The notes below the pieces were generated by a model. That model saw only the letters and a list, made by a program, of their open reading frames with translations. It had not been told where the DNA came from and did no database searches. Positions 7,463 through 15,631 of a stretch of DNA of 64,000 nt are shown in pieces. A program made the position numbers and the translations under genes. Source of the DNA: Crossiella equi (GTDB taxonomy: Bacteria; Actinomycetota; Actinomycetes; Mycobacteriales; Pseudonocardiaceae); the NCBI RefSeq assembly GCF_017876755.1, contig NZ_JAGIOO010000001.1, positions 6,929,786 through 6,993,785 on the forward strand, given 5' to 3'. Position 1 is the first letter of the stretch. Every line of letters begins with the position of its first letter.

Positions 7463-8209
7463 ATGGAGAACAACTTCCGTTTGGATGAACTGATCGAGAT
7501 GGTCCGCCGCATGTCGGTGATGCGGAACGTGGACCCGGACCACGACGCGTTGCACCAGTTGGAGGACGCGGTGGTGCTCGGGGAGAGGCTCGGGCAGATC
7601 GCCGACCACCTCATCGGGCACTTCGTGGACCAGGCCCGGCGGACCGGGGCGTCCTGGACCGAGATTGGACGCAGCATGGGGGTCACGAAGCAGGCCGCGC
7701 AGAAGCGGTTCGTGCCCAAGGAGACCGAGACGACCGCCTCGCTCGACCTCACCATGTTCAGCCGGTTCACCGACCGGGCCCGCTTCGTGGTGGTGGCCTC
7801 GCAGACCGAGGCCCGGGAGGCGCGCAGCGGGAAGGCCGGGCCCGAGCACCTGGCCCTGGGGCTGCTGACCCAGCCGGAGGGGTTGGCCGCGCTGGCCATC
7901 GTCGAGTTCGGGGCGCCGTTGGAGGAGGTGCGGCAGGCGCTGGTCGCGGTGCTGCCGCCCGCGCTGGAGAACGTCACGGTGCAGGTGCCGTTCACCCCCG
8001 CGGCGCAGAAGGTGCTGGAGCTGACCGTGCGGGCCGCGCTTCGGCTGGGGCACAACTACATCGGTACCGAGCACATCCTGATCGGGGTGCTGGAGGAGCG
8101 GGAGTCCGCCGCCGCGCGGGTGCTCACCGAGCTCGGGGTCACCTTGGAGAAGACCGAGGAGTGGGTGGTGGCGAAGCTGGAGGAGATCATCAAGCGCACG
8201 CAGGGGTGA
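7463..8209 (+). CDS. clpC2: ClpC2-like protein: helix-turn-helix plus Clp N-terminal repeats, no ATPase
   Basis: 248 residues. The N-terminal third (about 1-90) contains GASWTEIGRSMGVTKQAAQKRF, a helix-turn-helix. The rest (about 95-248) is a Clp N-terminal double repeat, with GPEHLALGLL and GHNYIGTEHILIGVLEERESAAARVL. No Walker motifs follow, so it cannot unfold substrates. Length and order match mycobacterial ClpC2 (about 250 residues), which is reported to bind ClpC1-targeting cyclic peptides such as cyclomarin and so shield ClpC1, and to control its own expression. The start is the ATG at 7463, directly after the double operator; longer readings would cross the tRNA(Sec) gene. The sequence supports autoregulation and a drug-sponge or sensor role by homology only. 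Confidence 0.85.
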   Translation: MENNFRLDELIEMVRRMSVMRNVDPDHDALHQLEDAVVLGERLGQIADHLIGHFVDQARRTGASWTEIGRSMGVTKQAAQKRFVPKETETTASLDLTMFSRFTDRARFVVVASQTEAREARSGKAGPEHLALGLLTQPEGLAALAIVEFGAPLEEVRQALVAVLPPALENVTVQVPFTPAAQKVLELTVRAALRLGHNYIGTEHILIGVLEERESAAARVLTELGVTLEKTEEWVVAKLEEIIKRTQG

Positions 8210-8420
8210 ACGCTGGGGACCGCACAGGGGAAGGGGTGGCCTGGGTGGCCCGCATGCGGCGCCCAGGGCTGATCGAGGGTCCGGGCGTGGCTCGGGTGGC
8301 CCCGATGCGGCAGATGGCGACTTGAACGGTCGGGGGGTGGGGGCTCGGGCGGCTGGATGCCGTTTGGGCGGGCCGGGGAGCGGGGCCTGGTGGCAGGATT
8401 CGGTCAGGGGGGTGGCCCGG

Positions 8421-10790
8421 ATGTGTGTCAGGGTTCTGGGCATGCGGTCCTGGGTTCGGGGTGGGGTTGTTGTTGTCGTGGGCGGGGTTCTTGTCGGGGT
8501 TGGGCTCGGCGGGGCTTCGGCGGTCGGGGGTGGTGGGCAGTGGGTGAGGTCGCCTGCCGCGTATGTTGATCCGTTGGTCGGGTCCGCTCGGGATGGGAAC
8601 ACCTTTCCTGGGGCGCAGCGGCCTTTCGGGATGATCTCGTGGAGTCCTACCAGTACCCGTGGGGATCAGACCGGGACTGGGGCGGCCAATGGGTACTCCT
8701 ACGATGTGACCCGGGTTCGGGGGTTCTCGCTCACCCATGTCAACGGGGCTGGGTGCAATCCTGGGGCTGCTGGGGATGTGCCGATCTTTCCGCATGTCGG
8801 GGCTGTTGACCGGTCGCCCAGTGGGGACTCCCGGGATGCCTACTACGCCAGTGACTTCTCCCATGCCGAGGAGACGGCTGTGGCTGGGCGGTATTCCGTT
8901 CGGCTGGCCTCGGGGGTTGGGGTTGATCTTGGGGTTACCCGGCGGGCTGGGGTTGGGGAGTTTTCCTTTCCTGCTGGGCGGGAGGCGAGTGCGTTGTTTC
9001 GGGTGTCCAACTCCCTGAACGGGAGTGAGGATGCCGACGTCGCCATCGACGTCGCTCGGCAGCGGGTTACCGGGTCTGTGCTCACCGGGGCGTTCTGTGG
9101 GCGGCGGGCCAATGGGGGTGTCAACAACCGGAAGAGTTACTACCGGTTGCACTTCGTCGCTGAGTTCGACACACCTGTTGCCGGGCACGGGGTGTGGCGG
9201 GACGGGGTGCTGTCGCCCGGGGGCGTGCGGGGGAGCGGCGGGGAGGGGTATGACACCGGGGCGCAGCGGGCTGGGCGTGGGTCCGGGGGGTATGTGTCGT
9301 TCGCGCCCGGCAGTGCTGTGCGGGTGAAGGTCGGCATCTCCTACGTCGATCTTGCTGGGGCCGAGGCCAACCTCCGCGCTGAGGTCTCGGAGCGGGACAC
9401 CGTCGATTCCGTTGCCCGGGAGGGGTTTCGGGAGTGGGATCGGGAGCTGCGGCGGGTGCTCGTCGGTGGGGGGACCGGTGAGCGGCGGAGTGTTTTCTAC
9501 ACCGCCCTGTACCACGCGTTCCAGCAGCCCAATCTGGTGTCTGATGTGGACGGTCGTTATCCGGGGATGGATCGGCGGGTGCGGCGGGTCTCGGGCGGGC
9601 AACAGGCGCAGTACGGGAACTTCTCCGGGTGGGACCAGTACCGTGCGCAGATCCAGCTGTTGGCCCTGGTGCAACCTCGGGTCGCCGGGGAGTTCGCGCA
9701 GTCGCTGTACAACTACGCCCGGCAGAACGACGGGGTCTGGGACCGGTGGGTGCACGTCAACGGGGCCACGCACGTCATGACCGGGGACCCCTCGGCCGCC
9801 ACCCTCGCCACCTTCCACGCCATGGGGGTGCGCGACTTCGACGTCGACGGGGCCTTCGCCTCGCTCTACGCCCAGGCCACCACGCCCCGGCCCGAAGGGC
9901 TCTCCGACGCGGGCTGTCCCGGGCAGTGCGTCGGGCAGCGGCCCAACCTCGCCCAGTACCTCCAGTCGCGCTACAGCGCGCACGACGTGTGCCACTGCTG
10001 GGGCGGGGCCGCCGAGACCCTGGAGGCCGCCGTGGCCGACGACGCGCTCGGGCGGTGGGCCCGCGCGCTCGGCAAGCCGCAGGCCGCCGAGCTGCTCGCG
10101 CGCGGGCAGTACTGGCGCAACGTGTTCAACCCCGGCACCGGCTACATCCAGGCCCGCAGGCTGGACGGTGGCTGGGTCACGCCGTTCGACCCCGCCTCGC
10201 AGACCGGGTTCGCGCAGGGCAGTGCCGCCACCTACGTGTGGATGGTGCCCCAGGACGTCAGCGGGCTCGCCCAGGCCATGGGCGGGGTCGAGGCCGCCGT
10301 GCGGCGCCTGGACGGCTTCTTCAAGGACGCCAACGGGAACTGGTCCCTCGGCGGTGGCGGGCCGCTCAAGTACGACCCCACCAACGAGCCCGGCATCCAC
10401 GCGCCCTGGCTCTACAACGAGCTCGGCCGACCCTGGCAGACGCAGGACACCGTGCGGCAGATCGTCGACACCGTCTACCGCACCGGGCCCGCCGGGCTGC
10501 CCGGCAACGACGACCTCGGCACCATGTCCGCCTGGTACGTCTTCGGCGCCCTCGGCCTGTTCCCCCGCACCCCCGGCAGCGCCGAGCTGCTGCTCGCCAC
10601 CCCTGTCTTCCCCCAGGTGCTCATCACCCCGGACGGGCGCGCGCCCAGTGTCATCCAGACGAGTGGCGACGGGCGCTACCTGCACTCCGTCCGGGTGGAC
10701 GGGCGGCGGCACCAGGACTGGAAGCTGCCCGGGCTGCCCCGCCTGCTGAGCGTCCGGACCTCCCCGGATGTGGTACCCACAGCGGTGTGA
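8421..10790 (+). CDS. Secreted GH92 alpha-1,2-mannosidase family enzyme
   Basis: 789 residues from the ATG at 8421 (AGGGGGG 8 bases upstream); an ATG at 8442 is an alternative. A signal peptide (RSWVRGGVVVVVGGVLVGVG) precedes the mature enzyme. GH92 landmarks occur in order: YVDPLVGS...NTFPGAQRPFGM, GFSLTHVNGAGC, CHCWGGAAETLE, NEPGIHAPWLYNELGRPWQT, and GNDDLGTMSAWYVF, which carries the catalytic aspartates. The family consists of calcium-dependent exo-alpha-mannosidases acting on mannans and N-glycans. The first 1.2 kb uses many T- and G-ending codons (ggg, gct, gtt, cat, gat), unlike the C-ending codons of the remainder and of the neighbours. The TetR gene overlaps its stop by 4 bases. Confidence 0.93.
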   Translation: MCVRVLGMRSWVRGGVVVVVGGVLVGVGLGGASAVGGGGQWVRSPAAYVDPLVGSARDGNTFPGAQRPFGMISWSPTSTRGDQTGTGAANGYSYDVTRVRGFSLTHVNGAGCNPGAAGDVPIFPHVGAVDRSPSGDSRDAYYASDFSHAEETAVAGRYSVRLASGVGVDLGVTRRAGVGEFSFPAGREASALFRVSNSLNGSEDADVAIDVARQRVTGSVLTGAFCGRRANGGVNNRKSYYRLHFVAEFDTPVAGHGVWRDGVLSPGGVRGSGGEGYDTGAQRAGRGSGGYVSFAPGSAVRVKVGISYVDLAGAEANLRAEVSERDTVDSVAREGFREWDRELRRVLVGGGTGERRSVFYTALYHAFQQPNLVSDVDGRYPGMDRRVRRVSGGQQAQYGNFSGWDQYRAQIQLLALVQPRVAGEFAQSLYNYARQNDGVWDRWVHVNGATHVMTGDPSAATLATFHAMGVRDFDVDGAFASLYAQATTPRPEGLSDAGCPGQCVGQRPNLAQYLQSRYSAHDVCHCWGGAAETLEAAVADDALGRWARALGKPQAAELLARGQYWRNVFNPGTGYIQARRLDGGWVTPFDPASQTGFAQGSAATYVWMVPQDVSGLAQAMGGVEAAVRRLDGFFKDANGNWSLGGGGPLKYDPTNEPGIHAPWLYNELGRPWQTQDTVRQIVDTVYRTGPAGLPGNDDLGTMSAWYVFGALGLFPRTPGSAELLLATPVFPQVLITPDGRAPSVIQTSGDGRYLHSVRVDGRRHQDWKLPGLPRLLSVRTSPDVVPTAV

Positions 10791-11380
10791 CAACCGACGC
10801 CCCCGGTCCCACGCTGCGCCCCCGCAGTCTGCGGGCCCGCAACGCCGTGCTCCAGGCGGCCACCGAACTGCTCCGCGAACACCAGCACGAGGTCACCGTC
10901 GACGCCATCGCCGCGCGTTCCGGCGTCAGCAAGGCCACCATCTACAAGCACTGGCCCAACAAGACCGCGGTGGCCATCGACGCCTTCGCCGAGCACATGG
11001 CCCAGGAGGTCCCCGCACCCGACACCGGCGACGCCCGCGAGGACCTCCGGCAGCTCGCCCGCGCCGTCTACGCCTTCTACGCCTCACCCGCCGGGCAGGT
11101 CTTCGCCGGGCTCGTCGCGGGTGTCCAGGGCGACGAGGACGGCAAGCGCGTGTTCGTCGACCGGTTCCTCGCCGGACGGCGCGACGGCGTGCGCGCGATC
11201 TGGCGGCGCGGGGTCGAACGCGGCCAGCTGCGCGGCGAGGTCGACGTCGAGATCGCCATCGACCTGGTCTTCGGACCAGCCATCTTCCGCCTGCTCACCG
11301 GCCACGCCCCGCTCGGCCCGGACGTCGCCGCGGCGGTGACCGACGCCGCCCTCGCCGGGCTGACTGCCCCCGGCGTATAG
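10787..11380 (+). CDS. TetR/AcrR-family transcriptional regulator
   Basis: 197 residues from the GTG at 10787, which overlaps the GH92 stop (GTGA). The N-terminal HTH is VTVDAIAARSGVSKATIYKHW, the standard TetR DNA-binding helix pair. The C-terminal ligand domain (about 80-197) is of the AcrR type (FAGLVAGVQGDEDGKRVFVDRFLAGRRDGVRAIWRRGVERGQL...). A perfect 20-base palindrome begins right after its stop codon and ends 14 bases before the SDR gene, so it most likely represses that gene and perhaps the aldo/keto reductase after it. The effector is unknown. Confidence 0.9.
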   Translation: MTTDAPGPTLRPRSLRARNAVLQAATELLREHQHEVTVDAIAARSGVSKATIYKHWPNKTAVAIDAFAEHMAQEVPAPDTGDAREDLRQLARAVYAFYASPAGQVFAGLVAGVQGDEDGKRVFVDRFLAGRRDGVRAIWRRGVERGQLRGEVDVEIAIDLVFGPAIFRLLTGHAPLGPDVAAAVTDAALAGLTAPGV

Positions 11381-11400
11381 TGAACTAGACGTTTAGTTCA
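11381..11400 (+). promoter_or_regulatory. Palindromic operator upstream of the SDR gene
   Basis: TGAACTAGACGTTTAGTTCA has perfect 7-base arms (TGAACTA/TAGTTCA) around GACGTT. It resembles the operators of TetR/AcrR proteins and lies between the TetR gene and the SDR it probably controls. The SDR ribosome binding site AAGGAGG starts 3 bases downstream. Confidence 0.75.
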
Positions 11401-11414
11401 CCAAGGAGGTCGTG

Positions 11415-12239
11415 ATGGCCACCTGGTTCATCACCGGCGCCGCCCGCGGCTTCGGCCTGGAGATCGCCCGCCAGGCCCTCGACCGCCGCGACACGGTGGT
11501 CGCCACCGCCCGCAAGCCCGAGTCCATCCCGCTGCCGGAGTCGCCGAACCTGCTGGCCAAGGCCCTGGACGTGACCGACCCGGCGCAAGTCCAGACGGCG
11601 GTCGCGGCCGCGGTGGCCCGGTTCGGCCGCATCGACGTGCTGGTCAACAACGCCGGGCGCGGCCTGCTCGGCGCGGTCGAGGAGCTTTCCGACGCCGAGG
11701 TCCGCGCGGTCTACGAGACCAACGTCTTCGGCCTGCTCACCGTGACCCGCGCCGTCCTGCCGGTGCTGCGTGCCCAGCGCTCCGGGCACGTGCTCAACAT
11801 CGGCTCCGTCGGCGGGTTCACCACCGGCGCGGGCTGGGGCGTGTACGGCTCGACCAAGTTCGCCGTCGAAGGCATCACCGAGGGCCTGCGCGCCGAGCTG
11901 GCGCCCCTGGGCATCCAGGTCACCGTCGTGGAACCCGGGGTCTTCCGCACCGACTTCCTCGACGCCAGCTCCCTGCACCGTGGTGGGACCACCATCGCCG
12001 ACTACGCGGACACCGCGGGCCGCGTCCGGGACTGGGCGGGGGAGAACAACCACCAGCAGCCCGGCGACCCGGTCAAGGCCGCCGCCGCGATCCTGCGCGT
12101 CGCGGGCGACCCGGAGGCCCCGGTGCGGCTCCAGCTCGGCGCGGACTGCGTCACTCGAGTGGAGGCCAAACTCGCGGCCGTGGAACAAGAGCTGGCGCGC
12201 TGGCGTTACCTCGCAGTGTCCACCGGGTACGACCGGTGA
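11415..12239 (+). CDS. Short-chain dehydrogenase/reductase
   Basis: 274 residues. The start is the ATG at 11415, 5 bases after AAGGAGG; a GTG one codon earlier is too close. The nucleotide-binding motif TGAARGFG lies at the N-terminus, followed by VNNAG, the catalytic serine in NIGSVGGF, and YGSTK with the catalytic Tyr and Lys. It is a classical SDR that would oxidise or reduce a carbonyl substrate with NAD(P). The substrate cannot be read from sequence. It sits behind a TetR operator and 33 bases before an aldo/keto reductase, so both oxidoreductases may be induced together, for example by a reactive carbonyl or xenobiotic. Confidence 0.92.
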   Translation: MATWFITGAARGFGLEIARQALDRRDTVVATARKPESIPLPESPNLLAKALDVTDPAQVQTAVAAAVARFGRIDVLVNNAGRGLLGAVEELSDAEVRAVYETNVFGLLTVTRAVLPVLRAQRSGHVLNIGSVGGFTTGAGWGVYGSTKFAVEGITEGLRAELAPLGIQVTVVEPGVFRTDFLDASSLHRGGTTIADYADTAGRVRDWAGENNHQQPGDPVKAAAAILRVAGDPEAPVRLQLGADCVTRVEAKLAAVEQELARWRYLAVSTGYDR

Positions 12240-12272
12240 AGCCCGTTCGCGACAACGTTGGGAACCACAGCC

Positions 12273-13130
12273 TTGACTGACAACCTCCTCGGCGGCTCGT
12301 TCTCCCTCGGCGGCGACCTGCCCGTCGGCCGCCTCGGCTACGGCGCCATGCAGATCACCGGCCCGGGTGTGTGGGGCTGGCCGGAGGACCGCGCGGGCGC
12401 GATCGCCGTGCTGCGCCGCGCGATCGAGCTCGGGGTCACCTTCATCGACACCGCCGACTCCTACGGCCCCCTGGTCAGCGAGCTGCTGATCGCCGAGGCC
12501 CTGCACCCCTACCGCGACGACCTCGTCATCGCCACCAAGGCGGGCTTCACCCGTCAGGGACCGAACGACTGGCGGATGGTCGGCCACCCCGACTACCTCA
12601 TCCAGCAGGTCGAGCTGAGCCTGCGCCACCTGCGCGTGGACACCATCGACCTGATCCAGCTGCACCGCATCGACCCCAAGTTCCCGCTCGCCGACCAGCT
12701 CGGCGCGTTCGTGGAGCTGCAGCGGCAGGGCAAGGTCAAGCACATCGGCCTGTCCGAGGTCAGCGTCGAGGAGCTGGAGGCGGCGCGGGAGATCACGCCG
12801 ATCGCCAGCGTGCAGAACCTCTACAACCTGACCAACCGCAAGTCCGAGGCGCTGCTGGCGCACGCGGAGAAGGAGAACATCGCCTTCATCCCGTGGTTCC
12901 CCATCGCCACCGGTGACCTGACCAAGCCGGACAGCCCGGTCGCCGCGGTGGCGAAGGAGCTGGGTGCCACGCCCGCGCAGGTCGCCCTGGCCTGGCTGCT
13001 GCGCCGCTCCCCGGTCATGCTGCCCATCCCGGGCACCAAGACCCTGGCGCACCTGGAGGACAACCTGGGTGCGGCGAAGGTCGAGCTGACCGACGAGCAG
13101 TTCGCCGCGCTGGACAAGCTGGCAGGCTGA
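12273..13130 (+). CDS. Aldo/keto reductase
   Basis: About 285 residues from a TTG at 12273, giving [27 protein letters not shown], the family-typical start; a TTG at 12258 is the alternative. The catalytic tetrad is visible: Asp and Tyr in [10 protein letters not shown], Lys in VIATKAG, His in LIQLHRID. The C-terminal [15 protein letters not shown] segment is the NADPH-phosphate-binding region. It has the length of oxidoreductases in the Tas/YdbC-like AKR group. It follows the SDR on the same strand and may share the TetR-controlled transcript. The substrate is unknown. Confidence 0.9.
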   Translation: MTDNLLGGSFSLGGDLPVGRLGYGAMQITGPGVWGWPEDRAGAIAVLRRAIELGVTFIDTADSYGPLVSELLIAEALHPYRDDLVIATKAGFTRQGPNDWRMVGHPDYLIQQVELSLRHLRVDTIDLIQLHRIDPKFPLADQLGAFVELQRQGKVKHIGLSEVSVEELEAAREITPIASVQNLYNLTNRKSEALLAHAEKENIAFIPWFPIATGDLTKPDSPVAAVAKELGATPAQVALAWLLRRSPVMLPIPGTKTLAHLEDNLGAAKVELTDEQFAALDKLAG

Positions 13131-13143
13131 CCCCGCGGGGGAC

Positions 13144-14268
13144 TCAGGGGCTGCGGTCCGGCTGGTGGATGGGGTTGCTCGTCTCCGCCAGCCGCCTGCC
13201 GGACCCGCCCCAGTTCAGCGAGACGATCTCCGCGGCGATCGACACCGCGGTCTCCTCGGGGGTGCGCGCGCCCAGGTCCAGGCCGATCGGTGAGGACAGC
13301 CGCGCCAGCTCCGCCTCGGTCACCCCCAGCTCCCGCAACCGGGCCAGCCGGTCGGCGTGTGTGCGGCGGCTGCCCATCGCGCCCACGTAGGCGGCCTTGG
13401 TGCGCAGTGCCAGCTCCAGCAGCGGCACGTCGAACTTCGGGTCGTGGGTGAGCACGCAGATCACCGTTCGCTCGTCGACCTCGGTCTCGGCCAGGTACCG
13501 GTGCGGCCACCGCACCACCAGCTCGTCCGCCTCGGGAAAGCGTGTGGCGGTGGCGAAGACGGGGCGTGCGTCGCACACCGTCACGTGGTAGCCGAGGAAC
13601 TTCCCGATGCGCGCCACCGCGCCCGCGAAGTCGATCGCGCCGAAGACCAGCATGCGCGGCGGTGGCGCGAAGGACTCCACGAACACCGCCAGCTCGTCGT
13701 GCCGCTGCTCGCCGTCGGCGCCCACGTGCACAAAACCGGTGCCGCCCAGGGCGAGCAGCCCGCGCGCGTGGTCGCGCACCGCCTCGTCCAAGCGCACCGA
13801 ACCGAGGTTGCCCGAGTACGTCCCGGGGGTCACCAGCAGGCGCGCGCCCAGCCGCCCGGCCGCCAGGCCGTCGGAGTTGGCCACCACGGTCGCCAGCGCC
13901 ACCGGCTCGCCCGCCAGCACCGCCTCGGCCAGGGCCGCGAACTCCGGGAAGGCCGCCGCGGTGACCGGGCGGACGAACACCTCCAGGATCCCGCCGCAGG
14001 TCAGACCCACCGCGAACGCGTCGTCGTCGCTGACCCCGTAGGTGGCGGACTGGGCCTGGCCGGTGGCCAGTACCTCGCGCGCCAGCTCGTACACCGCGCC
14101 CTCGACGCAGCCGCCGGACACGCTGCCCACCGCCTCACCGGCCGCCGACACCGCCATCGCCGCACCCGGCTGCCGCGGCGCCGACCGCCACGTGCGCACC
14201 ACCGTCGCCAGCGCGAACGGCACACCGTCGCGGTACCAGGCGAGCAGACCGTCGAGGAGCTCCCGCAT
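13144..14268 (-). CDS. XdhC/CoxF-family protein (molybdenum-cofactor insertion or sulfuration factor)
   Basis: 374 residues from the ATG at 14268. The N-terminal XdhC/CoxI domain (about 1-130) contains RTWRSAPRQPGAAMAVS and GSVSGGCVEGAV. The C-terminal Rossmann-like XdhC domain (about 205-360) has PPRMLVFGAIDFAGAVARIGKFLGYHVTVCDARP and YVGAMGSRRTHADRLARL. In known members this protein binds and sulfurates the molybdenum cofactor for xanthine dehydrogenase or CO dehydrogenase. No molybdoenzyme gene lies in this window, so the client is elsewhere. It is convergent with the aldo/keto reductase gene, 13 bases away. Confidence 0.88.
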   Translation of the reverse strand: MRELLDGLLAWYRDGVPFALATVVRTWRSAPRQPGAAMAVSAAGEAVGSVSGGCVEGAVYELAREVLATGQAQSATYGVSDDDAFAVGLTCGGILEVFVRPVTAAAFPEFAALAEAVLAGEPVALATVVANSDGLAAGRLGARLLVTPGTYSGNLGSVRLDEAVRDHARGLLALGGTGFVHVGADGEQRHDELAVFVESFAPPPRMLVFGAIDFAGAVARIGKFLGYHVTVCDARPVFATATRFPEADELVVRWPHRYLAETEVDERTVICVLTHDPKFDVPLLELALRTKAAYVGAMGSRRTHADRLARLRELGVTEAELARLSSPIGLDLGARTPEETAVSIAAEIVSLNWGGSGRRLAETSNPIHQPDRSP

Positions 14269-14435
14269 GCCACCAGTGTGCTCGCCCGCGGGTGTGCTGG
14301 CTGTCATGCGCCTGGGTGGGTGTGGCGTTCCCAGGCAGCGGCGCAGCCTGGGTGCAAGGCGGCCAGGCGACCGCCTCCGGACATCCCTAGCCTCGAAAAC
14401 GAAGCAGCACAAGACGATCCGGCAGGGAGCACACC

Positions 14436-15545
14436 ATGGGCGCCTCGTACCAGGCCACCGTCAGCACCGGCGAGGAGACCATCGCGGTGCGCGCCACCAA
14501 GACCGACCCGGCCAGCAAGCTTCTGCTGGTGCCCTCGGTCGGGGAGTACCCGATCTACGACCCGCTGACCTACAAGATGATGGTCGCCGACGAGGCCCGC
14601 AACGCCGGGTACCGCAAGGCCATCGAGGAGGCCGTGCCGGGCAAGGTGGTCGTGGAGATCGGCACCGGCCAGGACGCCCTCTGGTCCCTGCACAGCGCCC
14701 GCTCCGGCGCCGCCCGCGTCTACGCCATCGAGGCCATGCCCGAGTCCGCGCGCCTGGCCCGCAAGGCCATCGCCGAGGCCGGGTACAGCGACGTGATCAC
14801 CGTCCTGGATGGACTGTCCACGCAGGTCGAGCTGCCCGAGCGCGCCGACGTGTGCGTCTCGGAGATCATCGGCACCATCGGCGGCTCCGAGGGCGCCGCG
14901 GTCGTGCTCGCCGACGTCCGCGCCCGCTTCCTCAAGCCCGGCGGGGTGTTCGTGCCCGACCGCTGCGTCACCACCCTGGCCGCCGTCGACCTGGACCGCG
15001 TCGCACCCGGCACCGAGCTGGCCTTCCAGACCCGGTCGCTGCGCTACCTGCGCCAGATGTTCGACGCCGTCGGCGGCCCGTTCGACCCGCGCCTGTGCCT
15101 GTTCGGCCTCACCGAACAGGCCCTGGTCAGCGACCAGACCGAGGTCGAGGACCTGCGCTTCAACCAGCCCATGGCCGCCGAGGGCCTGGACCGGCGCGAG
15201 CTCACCGCCACCGCCGACGGCCGGGTGCACGGCTTCGCCCTGGGCATCCGCCTGTGGGCTGGTCAGGCCACCAAGCCGGTGGACTCCCTGCGCGACTACA
15301 CCAACTGGGCCCCGGTCTACGTGCCGGTCTCCGAGGCGGGTGTGCCGGTGCGGGCGGGCGACCGGGTCGTCCTGGACTTCCGCTGGTCCCCCGGCGCCGA
15401 CGGTGTGCACCCCGACTACCACCTCTACGGCGAGATCCGCCGCGCGGACGCCCCGAACGTCTCCTTCGCCTGGCACTCCGCGCACGGCGGCGGCCACTTC
15501 CGGTCCTCGCCGGTCTACGCCGCGCTGTTCCCCCAGGCGAGCTGA
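14436..15545 (+). CDS. PRMT-like class I SAM-dependent methyltransferase
   Basis: 369 residues, ATG preceded by CAGGGAG. Motif I is VVVEIGTGQDALWSLHSARSG, motif post-I is VYAIEAMPESARLARKA, and the double-E-loop position reads VSEIIGTIGGSEGA, as in protein arginine methyltransferase-like enzymes. The C-terminal half is a beta-barrel-like domain ending in a HAHGGGHFRSSP-type stretch (SAHGGGHFRSSP). Bacterial proteins of this shape are few and include methyltransferases of natural-product pathways as well as unassigned ones. Here the only neighbour on the strand is an MmyB-type regulator, 86 bases downstream. The substrate is not predictable; protein and small-molecule roles are both open. Confidence 0.75.
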   Translation: MGASYQATVSTGEETIAVRATKTDPASKLLLVPSVGEYPIYDPLTYKMMVADEARNAGYRKAIEEAVPGKVVVEIGTGQDALWSLHSARSGAARVYAIEAMPESARLARKAIAEAGYSDVITVLDGLSTQVELPERADVCVSEIIGTIGGSEGAAVVLADVRARFLKPGGVFVPDRCVTTLAAVDLDRVAPGTELAFQTRSLRYLRQMFDAVGGPFDPRLCLFGLTEQALVSDQTEVEDLRFNQPMAAEGLDRRELTATADGRVHGFALGIRLWAGQATKPVDSLRDYTNWAPVYVPVSEAGVPVRAGDRVVLDFRWSPGADGVHPDYHLYGEIRRADAPNVSFAWHSAHGGGHFRSSPVYAALFPQAS

Positions 15546-15631
15546 ACCACGCCCGGACGGGTGCACCTGAGAGCCTTCGAAGTCTTCGCACTGACCCGGG
15601 CGAACCGGGCGATCCCCCTACCGTGGGGTGC

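Noticed and set aside
15596-15610. CCCGGgcgaaCCGGG as terminator of the PRMT-like gene
   Set aside because: Arms of only 5 bases in very GC-rich DNA are expected by chance.
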